A stretch of 64,000 nucleotides of DNA from Halichoerus grypus (taxonomy: Eukaryota; Chordata; Mammalia; Carnivora; Phocidae). The notes below the pieces were generated by a model. It ran no database searches. It saw only the letters and a program-made list of their open reading frames with translations, and was not told the origin of the DNA. Positions 10,128 through 21,143 of the stretch are shown piece after piece (positions within the stretch are counted from its first letter, which is position 1; the number at the start of each line of letters is the position of its first letter). The stretch spans positions 101,509,283 through 101,573,282 of the forward strand of contig NC_135723.1 in assembly GCF_964656455.1 (NCBI RefSeq), written 5' to 3'. The translations under genes and the position numbers were made by a program.

Positions 10128-11789
10128 ATGGCCCGCAGAGCCACCTCGGCGCCGCCGCAGCTGCCTGAGCGGCTGGCGCCCGGGCGGAGGCGGCGCCCGA
10201 GGAGCCCGGGAGCGCAAGAGAGGCACCTGCTCAGCGGCGTGCCCGCGGCGCAGACCTTGGCCAGAGTCATCCGGCCTTGCTACGGCCCCCACGGCCGCCA
10301 GAAGCTCCTGGTCACCGCCAGAGGAAGCACCGTGTTCACGGGCTACGCCGCGGCCATCCTCCGGGCCCTGGAGCTGGAGCACCCCGCCGCGCGGCTCCTG
10401 CGCGAAGCAGCCCACACGCAGGCGGAGAGCTGCGGCGACGGCGCGGCCTTCGTGGTTCTGCTGGCGGAAGCCCTGCTCCGGCAGGCCGAGCACCTGCTGC
10501 GCGCCGGCCTGCCCCGCTCGCAGCTGCGCCAGGCCTACGCCGCGGCGACCGCCGAGGCCCTGGCCCTGCTGCCCTCCCTGGCCGTCCGCTCCCTGGGGCC
10601 TCTGCAAGATCCCTTTTGGGCCCTCTATTCGGTGATGAACACCCACACCGCGTCCCAGATGGACAACTTGACCAAGCTGGTGGCCCACGCGTGCTGGGCC
10701 ACCAAGGAGCTGGACGGCAGCTTCCGCCGCGAGCGCGTGGGGGTGTGCACCCTGCGAGGGGGGAGGCTGGAGGACTCGTGCCTGCTCCCGGGGCTGGCCC
10801 TGTGTGCGAAGCCCTGCGGGCAGGTGATCTCGGTGCTGAGCGGCGCCAGGGTGGCTCTCTTTGTCTGCGCCTTTGGTCCTGCCAGCCCAAATGCTCCGGC
10901 AACGGCCCGTCTCTCTAGTCCTGATGACCTAACTAAATTCAGGAAAGGAAATGAACAGTTGATAGAAAAGCAAGTAGCCCAACTGGTAGCTGCAGGTATT
11001 AATGTGGCGGTGGTATGGGGGGACATCGATGAGAATACACTGACACAGGCTGATAAGTACGGCATCATGGTGGTTCAAGCTAGGTCCCGGAGGGACATGG
11101 TCCACTTGAGTGAGGTATTGGGCACACCTTTGATGCCATATCTGCTTCCTCCCCTGACGCCAGGACAGTGCCAGAGGGTATACCTGCAGGAGCTGGGGGA
11201 AGGTTTGACTGTAGTATTTGAATGGGAATGTTCAGGCACCCCTGCCCTCACCTTGGTCCTCAGGGGGGCCACCGCCGAGGGGCTAAAGGGTGCAGAGCAG
11301 GCTGTCTACCATGGCATTGATGCCTATTTCCAGTTGTGTCAGGATCCCAGACTGCTCCCCGGAGCGGGGGCCACAGAGATGGCTCTGGCAAAAATACTCT
11401 CAGAAAAAGGAAGCAAATTGGAAGGGCCCAATGGCCCAGCCTTCCTAGCATTTGCACAGGCCCTTCAGTCTCTTCCCGAAACCCTTGCAGAGAATGCAGG
11501 CTTGGTGGTCTCCGAGGTCATGGCAGAGATGAGCGGTGCACACCAAGCTGGGAACTTCCTGGTAGGCGTGGGGGCTGAGGGGATAATAAACGTGGCCGAG
11601 GAAGAGGTGTGGGACACCCTAGCAGCCAAAGTCCAAGGACTTCGAGTGGTAGCTGATGTGGTTCTCCAGCTCGTGAGTGTAGATGAAATCATAGTGGCCA
11701 AGAAAAGTCCCATGAGTCAACAGGACCTGAATCCTCTTCCTAAGAAGGCAAGGGAACACCCATCTCCTGTGAAGAAATCAACTCCTTGA
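10128..11789 (+). CDS. CCT8L1: T-complex protein 1 subunit theta-like (CCT8L1), intact intronless gene
   Basis: A complete 553-residue single-exon frame encodes a group II chaperonin-like protein, close to human CCT8L2 (557 aa) and derived by retroposition from the CCT theta subunit CCT8. The ATG has a good context (GGCGATGG) and aligns near the family start. Family landmarks in order: IRPCYGPHG (48-56, the GP.G nucleotide loop), TGYAAAIL (71-78), CGDGAAF (102-108), VLRGAT (377-382), PGAGATE (411-417) and VDEIIVAKK (518-526). Equatorial, intermediate and apical regions are all represented. Several ATPase signatures are altered: CCT8 has TNDAATIL, GDGT and PGGGATE here. That suggests folding without normal ATP hydrolysis, which is inference. 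Its place upstream of KMT2C matches human CCT8L1P, which I recall as a pseudogene, so an open copy here is notable. Expression may be testis-restricted as for CCT8L2, but nothing in the sequence shows this. Confidence 0.92.
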   Translation: MARRATSAPPQLPERLAPGRRRRPRSPGAQERHLLSGVPAAQTLARVIRPCYGPHGRQKLLVTARGSTVFTGYAAAILRALELEHPAARLLREAAHTQAESCGDGAAFVVLLAEALLRQAEHLLRAGLPRSQLRQAYAAATAEALALLPSLAVRSLGPLQDPFWALYSVMNTHTASQMDNLTKLVAHACWATKELDGSFRRERVGVCTLRGGRLEDSCLLPGLALCAKPCGQVISVLSGARVALFVCAFGPASPNAPATARLSSPDDLTKFRKGNEQLIEKQVAQLVAAGINVAVVWGDIDENTLTQADKYGIMVVQARSRRDMVHLSEVLGTPLMPYLLPPLTPGQCQRVYLQELGEGLTVVFEWECSGTPALTLVLRGATAEGLKGAEQAVYHGIDAYFQLCQDPRLLPGAGATEMALAKILSEKGSKLEGPNGPAFLAFAQALQSLPETLAENAGLVVSEVMAEMSGAHQAGNFLVGVGAEGIINVAEEEVWDTLAAKVQGLRVVADVVLQLVSVDEIIVAKKSPMSQQDLNPLPKKAREHPSPVKKSTP

Positions 11790-11797
11790 ACATCCTC

Positions 11798-11803
11798 AAT
11801 AAA
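11798..11803 (+). terminator. CCT8L1: Polyadenylation signal of CCT8L1
   Basis: AATAAA lies nine bases after the stop codon. A C-run and A-run follow at about 11,829-11,846. A very short 3' UTR fits a retrogene. Confidence 0.7.
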
Positions 11804-11849
11804 ATGGGGATTGCCAAGGAAGGCAAAATCCCCCCCCCCCCAAAAACAA

Positions 11850-12985
11850 TGTTTGCCGGGTTTATTCCCTCCATGTTTGGTACTGTCCAGAGTCAGTTTC
11901 TTTAGATAAGAATAGCAGAAAGGACTACAAGATAAAAGTCCTTTTCACTGATTTATCTCGTTTCAGATTCTTGACTTTTTTCATTTCCTGTTTCTCTCCA
12001 TCATATTCTGTTCCTTTCCTCCAATAAGAACAGGATTCAATTCTATTAAAGATTTTTAAATTGAGTACCTGGGCTTTGGGGATGAAAAAAAAAAGTACAG
12101 GAATCTCTTTCCAACTGCTTGAGTTATCCCCACACGATATCCTAATAAATGTGAATTTCTGTCTAGATGTCACATTAGCAATCTGAGAACGTCAGTTCCA
12201 GCTCACAGGAGCGGCTGCACATTCCTGTTGTGATTATTTGGGAAAAGAAGGGAATGTTACTTTAAGGCAGAGAAGGAGGAGAAAAGGAGGAGAAAGAGGC
12301 GAAGGGAAAATGAACCGGCAGGCAGAAATAAAATAAAATAAATTCTTGGCATGGATAATGAAATAACACACACCTTAGAAGTGCACTAAGGTTGTTGTGT
12401 AGGGGAGGAGAACTGGGGAGCACCTGGCACCAGGGTATCCCCGGTAGGGCTACGATTAGGGGTGGATGCCCCTGGGCACTGAAGAGGGAGTTCGAGCAGA
12501 GCTGGGAGCAAAGCAGCACATTATTACCCAAAGCCTTTTCCACTTTAACCATCCAAGTTATTCTGCCTCTGGGAAAAGAGCAGAACCTAGGGACAGCATC
12601 TAGGCGATGGGAAGCTGCAATCTCCTACAATCATTAAAAAAAAAAAGAAAAAATGCTTTAAGTATCTGGCAAGAGAACCAGACTCGAGAAACAAATGTCT
12701 TACAGTGGGCATATTAGCTTCAACAAAGCAAAACAAATGTACAAAGATTCCTTTAAAACTTGGAAGAAGTGAAATCCTGAAAAGCTGTTAGTGAACAAAA
12801 GATGGGAAATGGAAATGTATAGAGCCATACTCATTATTTCTCATTTAAGATATATAAAACATCCTTGATGTGTCTTTCCTTGTTTTGTCTCCATTGTTAT
12901 ATTTTAGTGAATATAACTGCTTTCATATTCCCCCCTGCCCTCAAGTTCTGTATCGTTCTCATAGTCTCAAATTCCATAACGGTGA
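11850..12985. other. Intergenic, no feature recognised
   Basis: Mixed unique sequence downstream of CCT8L1. I saw no gene and no SINE. Confidence 0.5.
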
Positions 12986-12989
12986 TGAT

Positions 12990-13185
12990 GATAGAAATAG
13001 CTAATATTTTAAAGCAGTTCAAACACACTTTATATACATTTTATATAGTCATCAAAACAAACTTATAAGAAAGGAGCTTGGTTAACTCTCAATTGCAGGA
13101 GCTTCAAAAAAAAGTAATTGACCAAAGTCACATAGTAAATAGAAGAGGAAAATCCATTCTCTTATTTGTTGTTTTATCACCGCAA
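12990..13185 (-). repeat. MIR-type relic
   Basis: AGCTAATATTTTAAAGCAGTT, an AT-rich middle and ACCAAAGTCACATAGTAAAT match an inverted MIR core (the GGTCACACAGCTAGTAAG region). It is degraded. Confidence 0.45.
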
Positions 13186-13189
13186 TCTT

Positions 13190-14035
13190 ACATTCCTCAA
13201 TTGTGATGTTTTCAGAGATACAACCCCTATGATTACAAAGAAAGTATGTCTCAAAGGCCTTTTGAAAATTTACAATGTGTTTTTTAAATCAGACAAAAAG
13301 CCTTGTTTATTTTATATATATGTATATATAAAAGACGGCTCTTGCTCACAGAGAACATTTTAGTTATATATCCAAGACATATGTAATCCAAAGAATGTAA
13401 GATCATGTATTTTAAAAGTCCTAAGTTTGATATATGGGGCATTTTTTGATAATCTATTTAGGGAGAAATCATATTGCAGCATTAACATCTCCTTTGTCCC
13501 TGGACAGACAGACAGACATACACACACACACATACACCATTTGTATACATGTAAATACAAGTTAAAATGATCGAGGATAGTCTTACAAGGGACAAAGAAA
13601 GGGATAGCAGACACAAATTCAACTGGCATATGCTGAGAACTCTGAAGGTAAAAACACCTGACCCAGACCTGAAGCTTGAGGAGACAGAATTCAGGCATCT
13701 TATGGGATGTGCCGGGGAGGGTCTGGAGCTCGCACTGCTCAGGCTCCTGAACCGCCTTGGTTCCCATCTATCCCAAGACTGGTGGGTCAGCTCTTCAATT
13801 CTGTGAACTGCCAAATATCCTTCAGATCAGTCTCCTTGAGTGAGCCAGACTTGCTCTCCCCTTCTTGTACCTGAAAAAGCATTAGCAGCTCTAGAAGGGA
13901 AGGAAACATCATAGGACAGTGAAGGTGACCACGGGGGCAGCTGGTAGACCAGGCTTAGGGAAGAGGAGCAGAATGGGGAGTTCGCTGTTAGCTCAAAGTG
14001 CTTCGGTTGAGGACACCTCCTTCTCTCCAGCCCGC
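13190..14035. other. Intergenic with a CA/TG microsatellite
   Basis: Unique sequence with a short (ACAGAC)(CA)n stretch near 13,504-13,530. No gene was recognised. Confidence 0.5.
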
Positions 14036-14039
14036 CTCC

Positions 14040-14207
14040 TGAGCTCTTGCTGCCCAAAGTGTGATCCCTGAACCAGGAACAGATCACCAATGTGGAAGCT
14101 CAGCCCTAACCCCCACTCCCCAGACCTACTATGTTAGAATCTGCACTTTAACATGAGCCCCAAGGGATGGGGTGCATATTAAAGTTTGGGAAGCACTGAT
14201 TTAAGCA
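14040..14207. mobile_element. MER5A-like hAT fragment
   Basis: CCCAAAGTGTGATCCCTGAACC at one end and TTGGGAAGCACTG at the other are imperfect inverted ends typical of MER5-type non-autonomous hAT elements. Confidence 0.5.
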
Positions 14208-14209
14208 AT

Positions 14210-15122
14210 GACCCGGATTAGCTCTAGCTTGATTATGCTTAGAGTATCTTCTTAATATCTTTATGTTCTGTTTAAGGGTTAAAATATATGACTCGACAAG
14301 TTTCTTTTCTCCTGCTGACTTTGGAGAAGTTCACCAGCATTTGACCTCAGTTTTACTGGATCCAATCCTGCTTCCAAGGTTACAAGATCAAGGGTCTCAG
14401 GTTTTCCAAAGGCCCACAAAGTTGGCTACATATTTCTCTTCCAAGATGGGCTTCTCTTCAACTCCAGCAGCAGCTGAATTTCAGAAACGACACGTCCTGT
14501 CGCACATTCCTTATGGAACTTGCTCCTGGTGTACTTGTCTGTTCTTCCATCCCCAATCCCTTCCAGTTTAGCAACATTGTTTTATGGGACTCTGGGTTGA
14601 CCCGGCAAACAGACAGCAAAGAAACAAGACCCAGAGAAAATAGGAAAGGAAAACGAGAACTCTGAGCCTGGGGAATGAGAGACATGAGTGCCTAGGTTGG
14701 GGCAGTGGAGGCTAGGGGGCTGAGTCATGAGAAATGTTCCCTCCATTTGGGCACTAGAGAGCACAGACCCAAGATTGGAACCTACAAAAATACTGGAGTC
14801 CTAAAGGGAAAAAAAAAAAAAAAGAGGCCATTGATCCCAAACTGAGAAAAGAAGATCAAAACAACAGGAAAGTGTTGCTAGCAGTTTGTTTCACTCCTTT
14901 GTCTGTATTAACCTCTTCCCAAGAGTCCCTTCTGAAGACAGCCCTTATGACAGGAGCTCTACCTTCTTGGCCTACAAGTCTGAGGTCGCTTAAGTGCAGA
15001 AGCCAAGAGAGAGAGAAAGGTAAGATTAAAGAGAAAAAACCCCAAAACACCAAAACTGGGACATCTGAATGGGAAGAAAAGAGAATATGAAAGCTCAGGG
15101 ACCCGACAATTTCATTTGTAAA
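14210..15122. other. Intergenic, no feature recognised
   Basis: Unique sequence with a poly(A) run near 14,808-14,822. I cannot assign this run to an element. Confidence 0.45.
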
Positions 15123-15135
15123 TAAGCAAAACTAG

Positions 15136-15348
15136 GGTTTTTTGTGTTTTTTTTAAGATTTATTTATTTATTTGAGAGAGAGCACATGCACGGGTGGGAG
15201 GGGCAGAGAGAGAGGGAGAGAGAATCCCAAGGAGATTCCATGCTGAGTGCGGAGCCTGACATGGGGCTCCATCCCAGTACCTCGAGATCATGATCCGAGC
15301 CAAACCCAAAGCTGGTTGCTTAACCAACCGCACCACCGAGGCGCCCCC
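15136..15348 (-). mobile_element. CAN-SINE, older subfamily
   Basis: Inverted copy with the GAGAGAGAGCACATGCACGG variant body. The target duplication TAAGCAAAACTAG is at 15123-15135 and 15349-15361. Confidence 0.92.
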
Positions 15349-15361
15349 TAAGCAAAACTAG

Positions 15362-16422
15362 TTTTAAGATTTGCTTGGACCCTATCAGCTGGACTGATGT
15401 AAATTGTACATGTTCACACCCCCAGACCACTTCCATTTCTGCTTGAGCCTTTCTGGAACAGGGACCAACGGTTGATGACCCTTCACCATGAATGTGAGGG
15501 TTGTGAGTGACACTGTTAAGAATTAACTGATGGGCTACTTCCTGCTGTGATATACGGAAAAATCCCCCTCATACTCAGTTACCTGATTAAGATAACTATG
15601 CCAGGGAAAATTGTCCTTGTAGTGCTAAAATGTTGAAACCTGCAGTAGGCACAGATCTCAGAATGTCTGATTCCAAAAATAGCTCACTTTTCTCCCACAA
15701 CATTAACCCCCCCCCTTCATATACTATAGATCCCCTTCCTAACTGGGGAGGGAGAGGAAGAGGCTGGGTGGGAATGAGGGAAATGTTGGCAAGATGTCTA
15801 AGGGTCTCACCTCCCAATGGGTTCTAAGGACTAAAAAACGAGGAACAGGACAATAGAATCTCCAGGACAGTTTGGGGGTCTGAGAACAGAGGAGAGTCTC
15901 TGCTTCCAACCAGGAACTCTGGAGCCCCAGAGGAGTTCCGTGTGCCAATGGGATAGAGCAAAAATGCCTGTAGGCGGTGGCAGGAAGAAAGGGCAAGAGA
16001 ATCTGAGAGCAGTCAGGTTTCCCTGTGCCCCAAGAAGGAGGAGATGAAGAACTGACATGGTTGAGGTCTGGATTGACCGAGGAGAAATGTGAAGGGACTA
16101 AATTTACCTGGAATTAACTAGATTAATTATTCTACCATTAGGTAGAAAACAAGCTGGAAAAGAAGTATTAAAATCATTTAATTACAGAAAGACATGCTTC
16201 CTATACATTGAGTTCAGGGCTTGAAAATTCAAACTCTCTACAAATGTAAAGACTGAGTAAGGAATTCAGACACTGTCCTGCATGCATTACCAAGGGAACT
16301 GGATGTTGGTTATTGCAGAGCTAAGTAAGAGAGACTAGATGCTGGTTAGCAAAACAATGCGAATCTTTCTGTAATGCGGCACATATTCAAGATGCGGTTT
16401 TATTCATTTTACAAGTTTTTTT
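15362..16422. other. Intergenic, no feature recognised
   Basis: Unique sequence between a SINE and the DYNLL1 retrocopy. No gene was seen. Confidence 0.5.
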
Positions 16423-16434
16423 AAAAATGGCTCT

Positions 16435-17098
16435 CTACAGATGCACCCCGGCCTCAGTAGTGAGGGCGGCTCCCGCCGGGTCTGAGTGCCGCCAGCCCCT
16501 CCCCCAGGAGACCGCTGCACTTGGCCGCCCCCGGCTCCTCGGTAACCATGTGCCACCGAAAGGCCGTGATCAAAAACGCTGATATGTCGGAGACGCGACA
16601 GGACTCGGTGGCGTGTGCGACTCAGGCGTTGGAGAAATGTAACGTAGAGAAGGACATTGCAGCCCAAATTAAAAAGGAGTTCGATAAGAAGTACAACCCC
16701 ACCTGGCACTGCCTCGTGGGGAGGCACTTCGGTAGTTCCGTGACACATGAAACCAAACACTTCATCTACTTCTGCCTGGGCCAAGTGGCCATTCTTCTGT
16801 TCAAATCTGGTTAAAAGCATGGACTATGTCACACACCTAGTGATCATCCAAAACCAAGGACTGCAGCCTAAATTCCAAATACCAGAGACTGAATTCTTCA
16901 GCCTCCTTAGGGGAACACCTCGATCTTTGAACCTTTATTGTGTTGTTTTGTACAGGGCAGTCTCTGTACAAATTTGTTGTGGTTATAAAACAATTAGTAA
17001 AACAGCTTACATTTGTATTTATTTTCCATTCCATACCTCTACCCCGTGTTTTTTCTCCTCAAAATCCATTCCTTTCAAAATAAATCTGTTGGAGAAAA
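16435..17098 (+). pseudogene. DYNLL1P: Processed retrocopy of DYNLL1 (LC8 dynein light chain)
   Basis: An intronless copy of the DYNLL1 mRNA: GC-rich 5' UTR ending CTCGGTAACC, coding region, the recognisable 3' UTR, AATAAA at 17079-17084 and a short A tail. The 12-bp target duplication AAAAATGGCTCT (16423-16434 and 17099-17110) proves retroposition by the L1 machinery. The 5' cleavage context TTTT/AAAA fits. The copy appears close to full length. It is probably transcriptionally passive, as no promoter is visible beyond the transcribed UTR. Confidence 0.93.
16548..16814 (+). pseudogene. DYNLL1P: Open LC8-like frame inside the DYNLL1 retrocopy
   Basis: The frame is still open for 88 residues, one shorter than the 89-residue parent because of an in-frame codon loss near residues 15-17. 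Compared with DYNLL1 as I know it, there are about eleven substitutions, among them D3H, Y32C, H41Q, N61H, Y65S and Y77C. Tyr65 and Tyr77 line the cargo-binding groove and dimer interface of LC8, so the encoded protein would likely bind targets poorly. The C-terminal AILLFKSG is retained, including the final serine (Ser88 in the parent). I treat it as a decaying pseudogene whose frame has survived by chance. A functional retrogene cannot be excluded without expression data. Confidence 0.85.
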
Positions 17099-17225
17099 AA
17101 AAATGGCTCTTGACAAGTTTTCTTTTAACTCACTGAAGGCATCAGAAATGAAAAGTGGATCCCAGTGAGTTTAGGGAAGATAGCCTTTCTAAACTTTACT
17201 GAACTCACAATGAAAAACATTTTCA

Positions 17226-17421
17226 GGGGCGCCCGGGTGGCTCAGTCGATTAAGCGGCTGCCTTTCGCTCAGGTCATGATCCCAGGGTCCTGGGATCGAG
17301 TCCCCCATTGGGCTCCCGGCTCAGCGGGGACTCTGCTTCTCCCTCTCCCTCTCCCTCTGCCACTCCCCGTTTGTGCGCTTTCTCTCTCAGACAAATAAAT
17401 AAAATCTTAAAAAAAAAAAAA
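17226..17421 (+). mobile_element. CAN-SINE, full length
   Basis: Head GGGGCGCCCGGGTGGCTCAG, CT-rich body and a poly(A) tail. The flanks AACATTTTCA and GATGTTTTCA are an imperfect target duplication. Confidence 0.92.
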
Positions 17422-17679
17422 GATGTTTTCATATCCAGACTGTCATTAATCTTTTTAAACATCTTAATACCTGTGTATTCTGACTCCTATGTCCAGACTT
17501 CAGAACCCCATCTTTGCAGAGGCCCCTACTCTGGGTGCTTACCGGAGCTTACTCTCTTGGGAGGCAACCAAGCTCTGGACAAGTTTTCCCCTCCAGAAAA
17601 GATGAGATCTGTCAGCCAATCTCAGTCTTTCCTGCATAGATACAAAATATTACATGGTTCACATTTCATTACTACATTT

Positions 17680-17880
17680 TTAAAAAGATTTTATTATTTA
17701 TTTATTTGAGAGAGAGAGTGAGCAAATGAACAGGGGTGAGGGGGAGAGGGAGAGAATTACCAGTCGATTCCACAATGAACACAGAGCCCTACGCAGGACT
17801 CGATCTCACAACCATGAGATCATGACCTGAGCTGAAACCAAGAGTCTAGCGTTCAACTGACTGAATCACCCAGGCGCCCC
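17680..17880 (-). mobile_element. CAN-SINE, older subfamily
   Basis: Inverted copy. The target duplication CATTACTACATTT and CATTCCTGCATTT (17667-17679, 17881-17893) has diverged, so it is an older insertion. Confidence 0.9.
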
Positions 17881-18107
17881 CATTCCTGCATTTGTTTTGA
17901 TAAAAAACCTGTTTCAATTTTATTAATGTGATTTGTTTACAAAAAGTATAATAATCTATTGCAATATTGTTTCATGAGAAAAATAGTTTCCAAAGTTGCT
18001 TGTGATGTTTTTTTACATTAGATTTTGAGAAGAATCTGCACATGCCTTAATTCCTGAAACTAAATAGAAAACATTTCAAAATATAATCAGATGTTATTGG
18101 AATTTAA

Positions 18108-18296
18108 TTTTTTAAAAGATTTTATTTATTTGTCAGAGAGAGACAGATATCACAAGCAGGGGGCGCAGCAGGCAGAGGGAGAAGCAGGTTCTCCACTGAG
18201 CAAGGAGCCCAATGGGGAACTCGATCCCCCAGGACCCTGGGATCATGACCTGAGCCAAAGGCAGATGCTTAACTGACTGAGCCACCCAGGCGTCCC
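18108..18296 (-). mobile_element. CAN-SINE
   Basis: Inverted copy with the target duplication TGGAATTTAA at 18098-18107 and 18297-18306. Confidence 0.92.
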
Positions 18297-18500
18297 TGGA
18301 ATTTAAATTTTTTTTTTAAATGGAGATGTATTTGACATACAACATTGTATTCATTTTAGGTATACAACATAATATTACAAATCTATATCTACCTATGTAT
18401 GATAGAAATGTTTACCCTAATAAGTTAACATCCATCACCTCACAGTTACAATTTTTTTTCTTAGGACTTATGACTAGAACTAGATCTACTCCCTTAGCAA

Positions 18501-18670
18501 TTTTTTTTTTTTTTTAAGGGAGAGAGTGTGGAGGGGAGGGGTAGGAGAATCTTAAGCAGGCTCCAGACCCAGCAAGGAGCCCAACACAGGGCTCAATCTC
18601 ACCACCCTGAGATCATGACCTGAGCCAAAATCGAGTTGGACGCTTAACTGACTGAGCCACCCAGGCACTC
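18501..18670 (-). mobile_element. CAN-SINE nested in L1
   Basis: Inverted, slightly truncated copy. The perfect target duplication CTCCCTTAGCAA is at 18489-18500 and 18671-18682. Confidence 0.92.
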
Positions 18671-19219
18671 CTCCCTTAGCAACTTTCAAAAACATAGTAC
18701 AGTATTACTAACTGTAGTCACCATACTGTACATGACATCCCCAGGAGTTATTTACAAATGGAAGTTTGTACCTTTTAACCAACTTCACCCATTTCACCCA
18801 CCCCTTTATCCCCTGCCATCCTCTGACAACCACCAATCTGTTCTATGTATGAGTTTTTGTTTTGTTTTGTTTTTAAGATTCCACAAGTGAGATCATACAG
18901 TATTTGTCTATCTGACTTCACTTAGCGTAATGTTCTCAAGGTATATCAATGTTGCTGCAAAGGTAGAATTTCCTTTTTTTTTGACTGAATAATATCCCAT
19001 TCTATATGTTTATATTCATAACTATATATATTATTACATTTTCTTTATCCACTCATCCATCAATGGCCTTAAGTTGTTTTCATATCTTGGCTATTATAAA
19101 CAATGCTGCAGTGAACATGGGGGTATAGATAGCTTTTTGAGATAGTGATTTCATTTTCTTTGCATAAATACCCAGAAGTTGAATTGCTGGATCAGATGGT
19201 AGTTCTATTTTTAATTTTT

Positions 19220-19412
19220 TTAAAAAAGATTTTATTTATTTATTTGACAGAGAGAGAAACCATGAGAGAAGAAACACAAGCAGGGGGAGTGGGAGAGGGA
19301 GAAGCAGGCTTCCCGCCGAGCAGGGAGCCTGATGTGGGGCTTGATCCCAGGACCCTGGGACCATGACCTGAGCCGAAGGCAGACGCTTAACAACTGAGCC
19401 ACCCAGGCGCCC
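19220..19412 (-). mobile_element. CAN-SINE nested in L1
   Basis: Inverted full-length copy. The L1 sequence CTATTTTTAATTTTT is repeated at its other side as CTATTTTAAATTTTT. Confidence 0.92.
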
Positions 19413-19545
19413 CTATTTTAAATTTTTTGAGGAACCTCCACAGTGTTTCCTATTGTGGCTGCGCCAATGTGCATTCTCACCAGCAGTGCACAAGGGTTCT
19501 CTTTTTCTCCTCCACATCCTCGCCAACACTTGTAATTGTCTTTTT

Positions 19546-19722
19546 TTTATTTGAGAGAGAGAATGAGAGACAGAGAGAGAGAGCACAAGAGGGGGGAGCG
19601 GGAGAGGGAGAAGCAGACTCCCCGCTGAGCAGGGAGCCCGATGCGGGACTCGATCCCGGGACTCCAGGATCATGACCTGAGCCGAGGGCAGTCGCTTAAC
19701 CAACTGAGCCACCCAGGCGCCC
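19546..19722 (-). mobile_element. CAN-SINE nested in L1
   Basis: Inverted copy with the perfect target duplication TGTAATTGTCTTTTT (19531-19545 and 19723-19737). Confidence 0.93.
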
Positions 19723-19947
19723 TGTAATTGTCTTTTTGATCACAGTCATTCTGACAGGTGAGGTGATAACTCACTGCGGTTTTGATTTGCATTTCCCCGA
19801 CGATGAGTGATGTTGAGCATCTTTTTATGTGTCTGTTGGCCATTTGTATGTCTTCTTCAGAGAAATGTCTATTCAGACTTATTTTTTATTCTGATTTTCT
19901 GGGGGGCTATTGAGTTGTAGGAGTTCTTTATTGAAATTTAAGGTCTT

Positions 19948-20144
19948 GGGGTGCCTCGGTGGCTCAGTCGGTTGGGTGTCTGCCTTCAGCTCAAACCATG
20001 ATCCCACAGTTCTGGGATCCAGCCCTACATCAGGCTCCCTGCTCAGTGGGGAGTCTGCTTCTCCCTCTGCCTCTGCCCCTCCCTGCACTGGTGCTCTTTC
20101 TCTCTGTCAAATAAATAAGTAAAATCTTTAAAAAAAAAAAAAAA
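19948..20144 (+). mobile_element. CAN-SINE
   Basis: Plus-strand copy flanked by GAAATTTAAGGTCTT (19933-19947) and GAAATTTAAAGCCTT (20145-20159). Confidence 0.92.
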
Positions 20145-20294
20145 GAAATTTAAAGCCTTAATTCAGATGTCCCACATCACAACATAAAGGTACCATCCAT
20201 AGAGATTGGTATGCTAAAGCTACTGTCACAAGCTAAGCTTTCTGAGTTTGGCATACATTTTACTTTGTCCTATGATATGATACGGACTATGTAG

Positions 20295-20472
20295 ATTTTT
20301 TTTTTTTTTTTTAAGAGAGAGCGAGTGAGCAGGAGGGAGAGGGAGAGAATCTGAAGCAGACTCCACACTGAGGGCAGAGTCCTACACAGAGCTTGATCCC
20401 AAGACCCGAAATCCTGACCTGAGCTGAAACCCAGCAACCCACACTTAACCAACTGAACCACCCAGGCGCCCC
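20295..20472 (-). mobile_element. CAN-SINE, older and truncated
   Basis: Inverted copy ending CCCAGGCGCCCC. I could not see a convincing target duplication. Confidence 0.85.
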
Positions 20473-20800
20473 AGCATGGTGTAGTAGGGAATGAGAACGT
20501 CATTAATGATATAGAAATATTAATGTAAAAAATATTTAGTCAGAGAAAATATTCCTATTTCCCTTTTCATTACAGTTTACTTCATTTTCTATTATATTAC
20601 AAATTCATTAGGTATAATTGCTTTCCTCCCCCCTTATTTTCTGTTTTTTCTCCACTGGTTCATTTCATCTACTTCTCACCCATTTCTTTATTTCTTTATT
20701 TCTATGCCTGTGGTTTCTACTTTTTTCATCAACTTCTATTGGTCTCATTACAGTAATTAATCCTCTTTGCCTTTTATTCTACAGTTGCTGTTTTTTGTTT
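20473..20800. other. T-rich intergenic stretch
   Basis: Pyrimidine- and T-rich sequence (20,580-20,800) with no gene. It may be a degraded retroelement. Confidence 0.4.
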
Positions 20801-20802
20801 TT

Positions 20803-21135
20803 TTTTTTTAAATGAGGATATCAGGGCAGTTTTACTGATAACAGGCTACAAGACCGGGAGCTTGGGTGAGCGGGCGGGATGAGGCCCCACCCAGGCCTCC
20901 CGCTTCTCCGGCAGCTTCTTGCACAAGCCTTTACTCATCTCCTTAAACGCTTCGGAGGTGACTGTGGACAGGGTCAGCTCCTCATGTCCCACGGACAGGC
21001 CACAGAAGCGGGAGTCTCCGGGCGAGGGTGCCTGTGTGCGTGAGAGTCGGCTTACAGGCCTAAGGCCCGGTGACCCAGGCGTCCTCTCCCTCTGGAAGGG
21101 CCCCGAGCTACCAGCCGCCGCAGTCAATCCCACCT
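20803..21135 (-). pseudogene. Unidentified processed retrocopy fragment
   Basis: On the minus strand a GC-rich, CpG-containing segment stays open for 100 codons (21148-20846). It ends in a stop codon followed by about 30 bases of 3' UTR-like sequence and an A-rich tail (seen as T-runs at 20,791-20,810). This gene-like end placed on a poly(A) tract suggests a retroposed mRNA. I do not recognise the parent. The most protein-like part reads FCGLSVGHEELTLSTV and then FKEMSKGLCKKLPEK. No AATAAA was found (AGTAAA is nearest). A tRNA-type SINE lies at its 5' side, so the 5' limit is unclear. Confidence 0.4.
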
Positions 21136-21143
21136 GATGGTCT

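Larger units (their letters stand above)
18307..19905 (-). mobile_element. Old L1 3' region, carrying three nested SINEs
   Basis: Read on the minus strand, this is the end of L1 ORF2 and its 3' UTR. The poly(A) is at 18,308-18,319, and the diagnostic stretch at 19,165-19,215 is the antisense of the segment encoding the ORF2 C-terminus. It is an inactive L1MA/MB-like copy, truncated at its 5' end near 19,905. CAN-SINEs at 18501-18670, 19220-19412 and 19546-19722 interrupt it. Confidence 0.8.

Noticed and set aside
11990..12500. XRCC2 or ACTR3B exons (expected neighbours by synteny)
   Set aside because: No segment in the window matches the parts of these proteins that I know. They probably lie further to the right.
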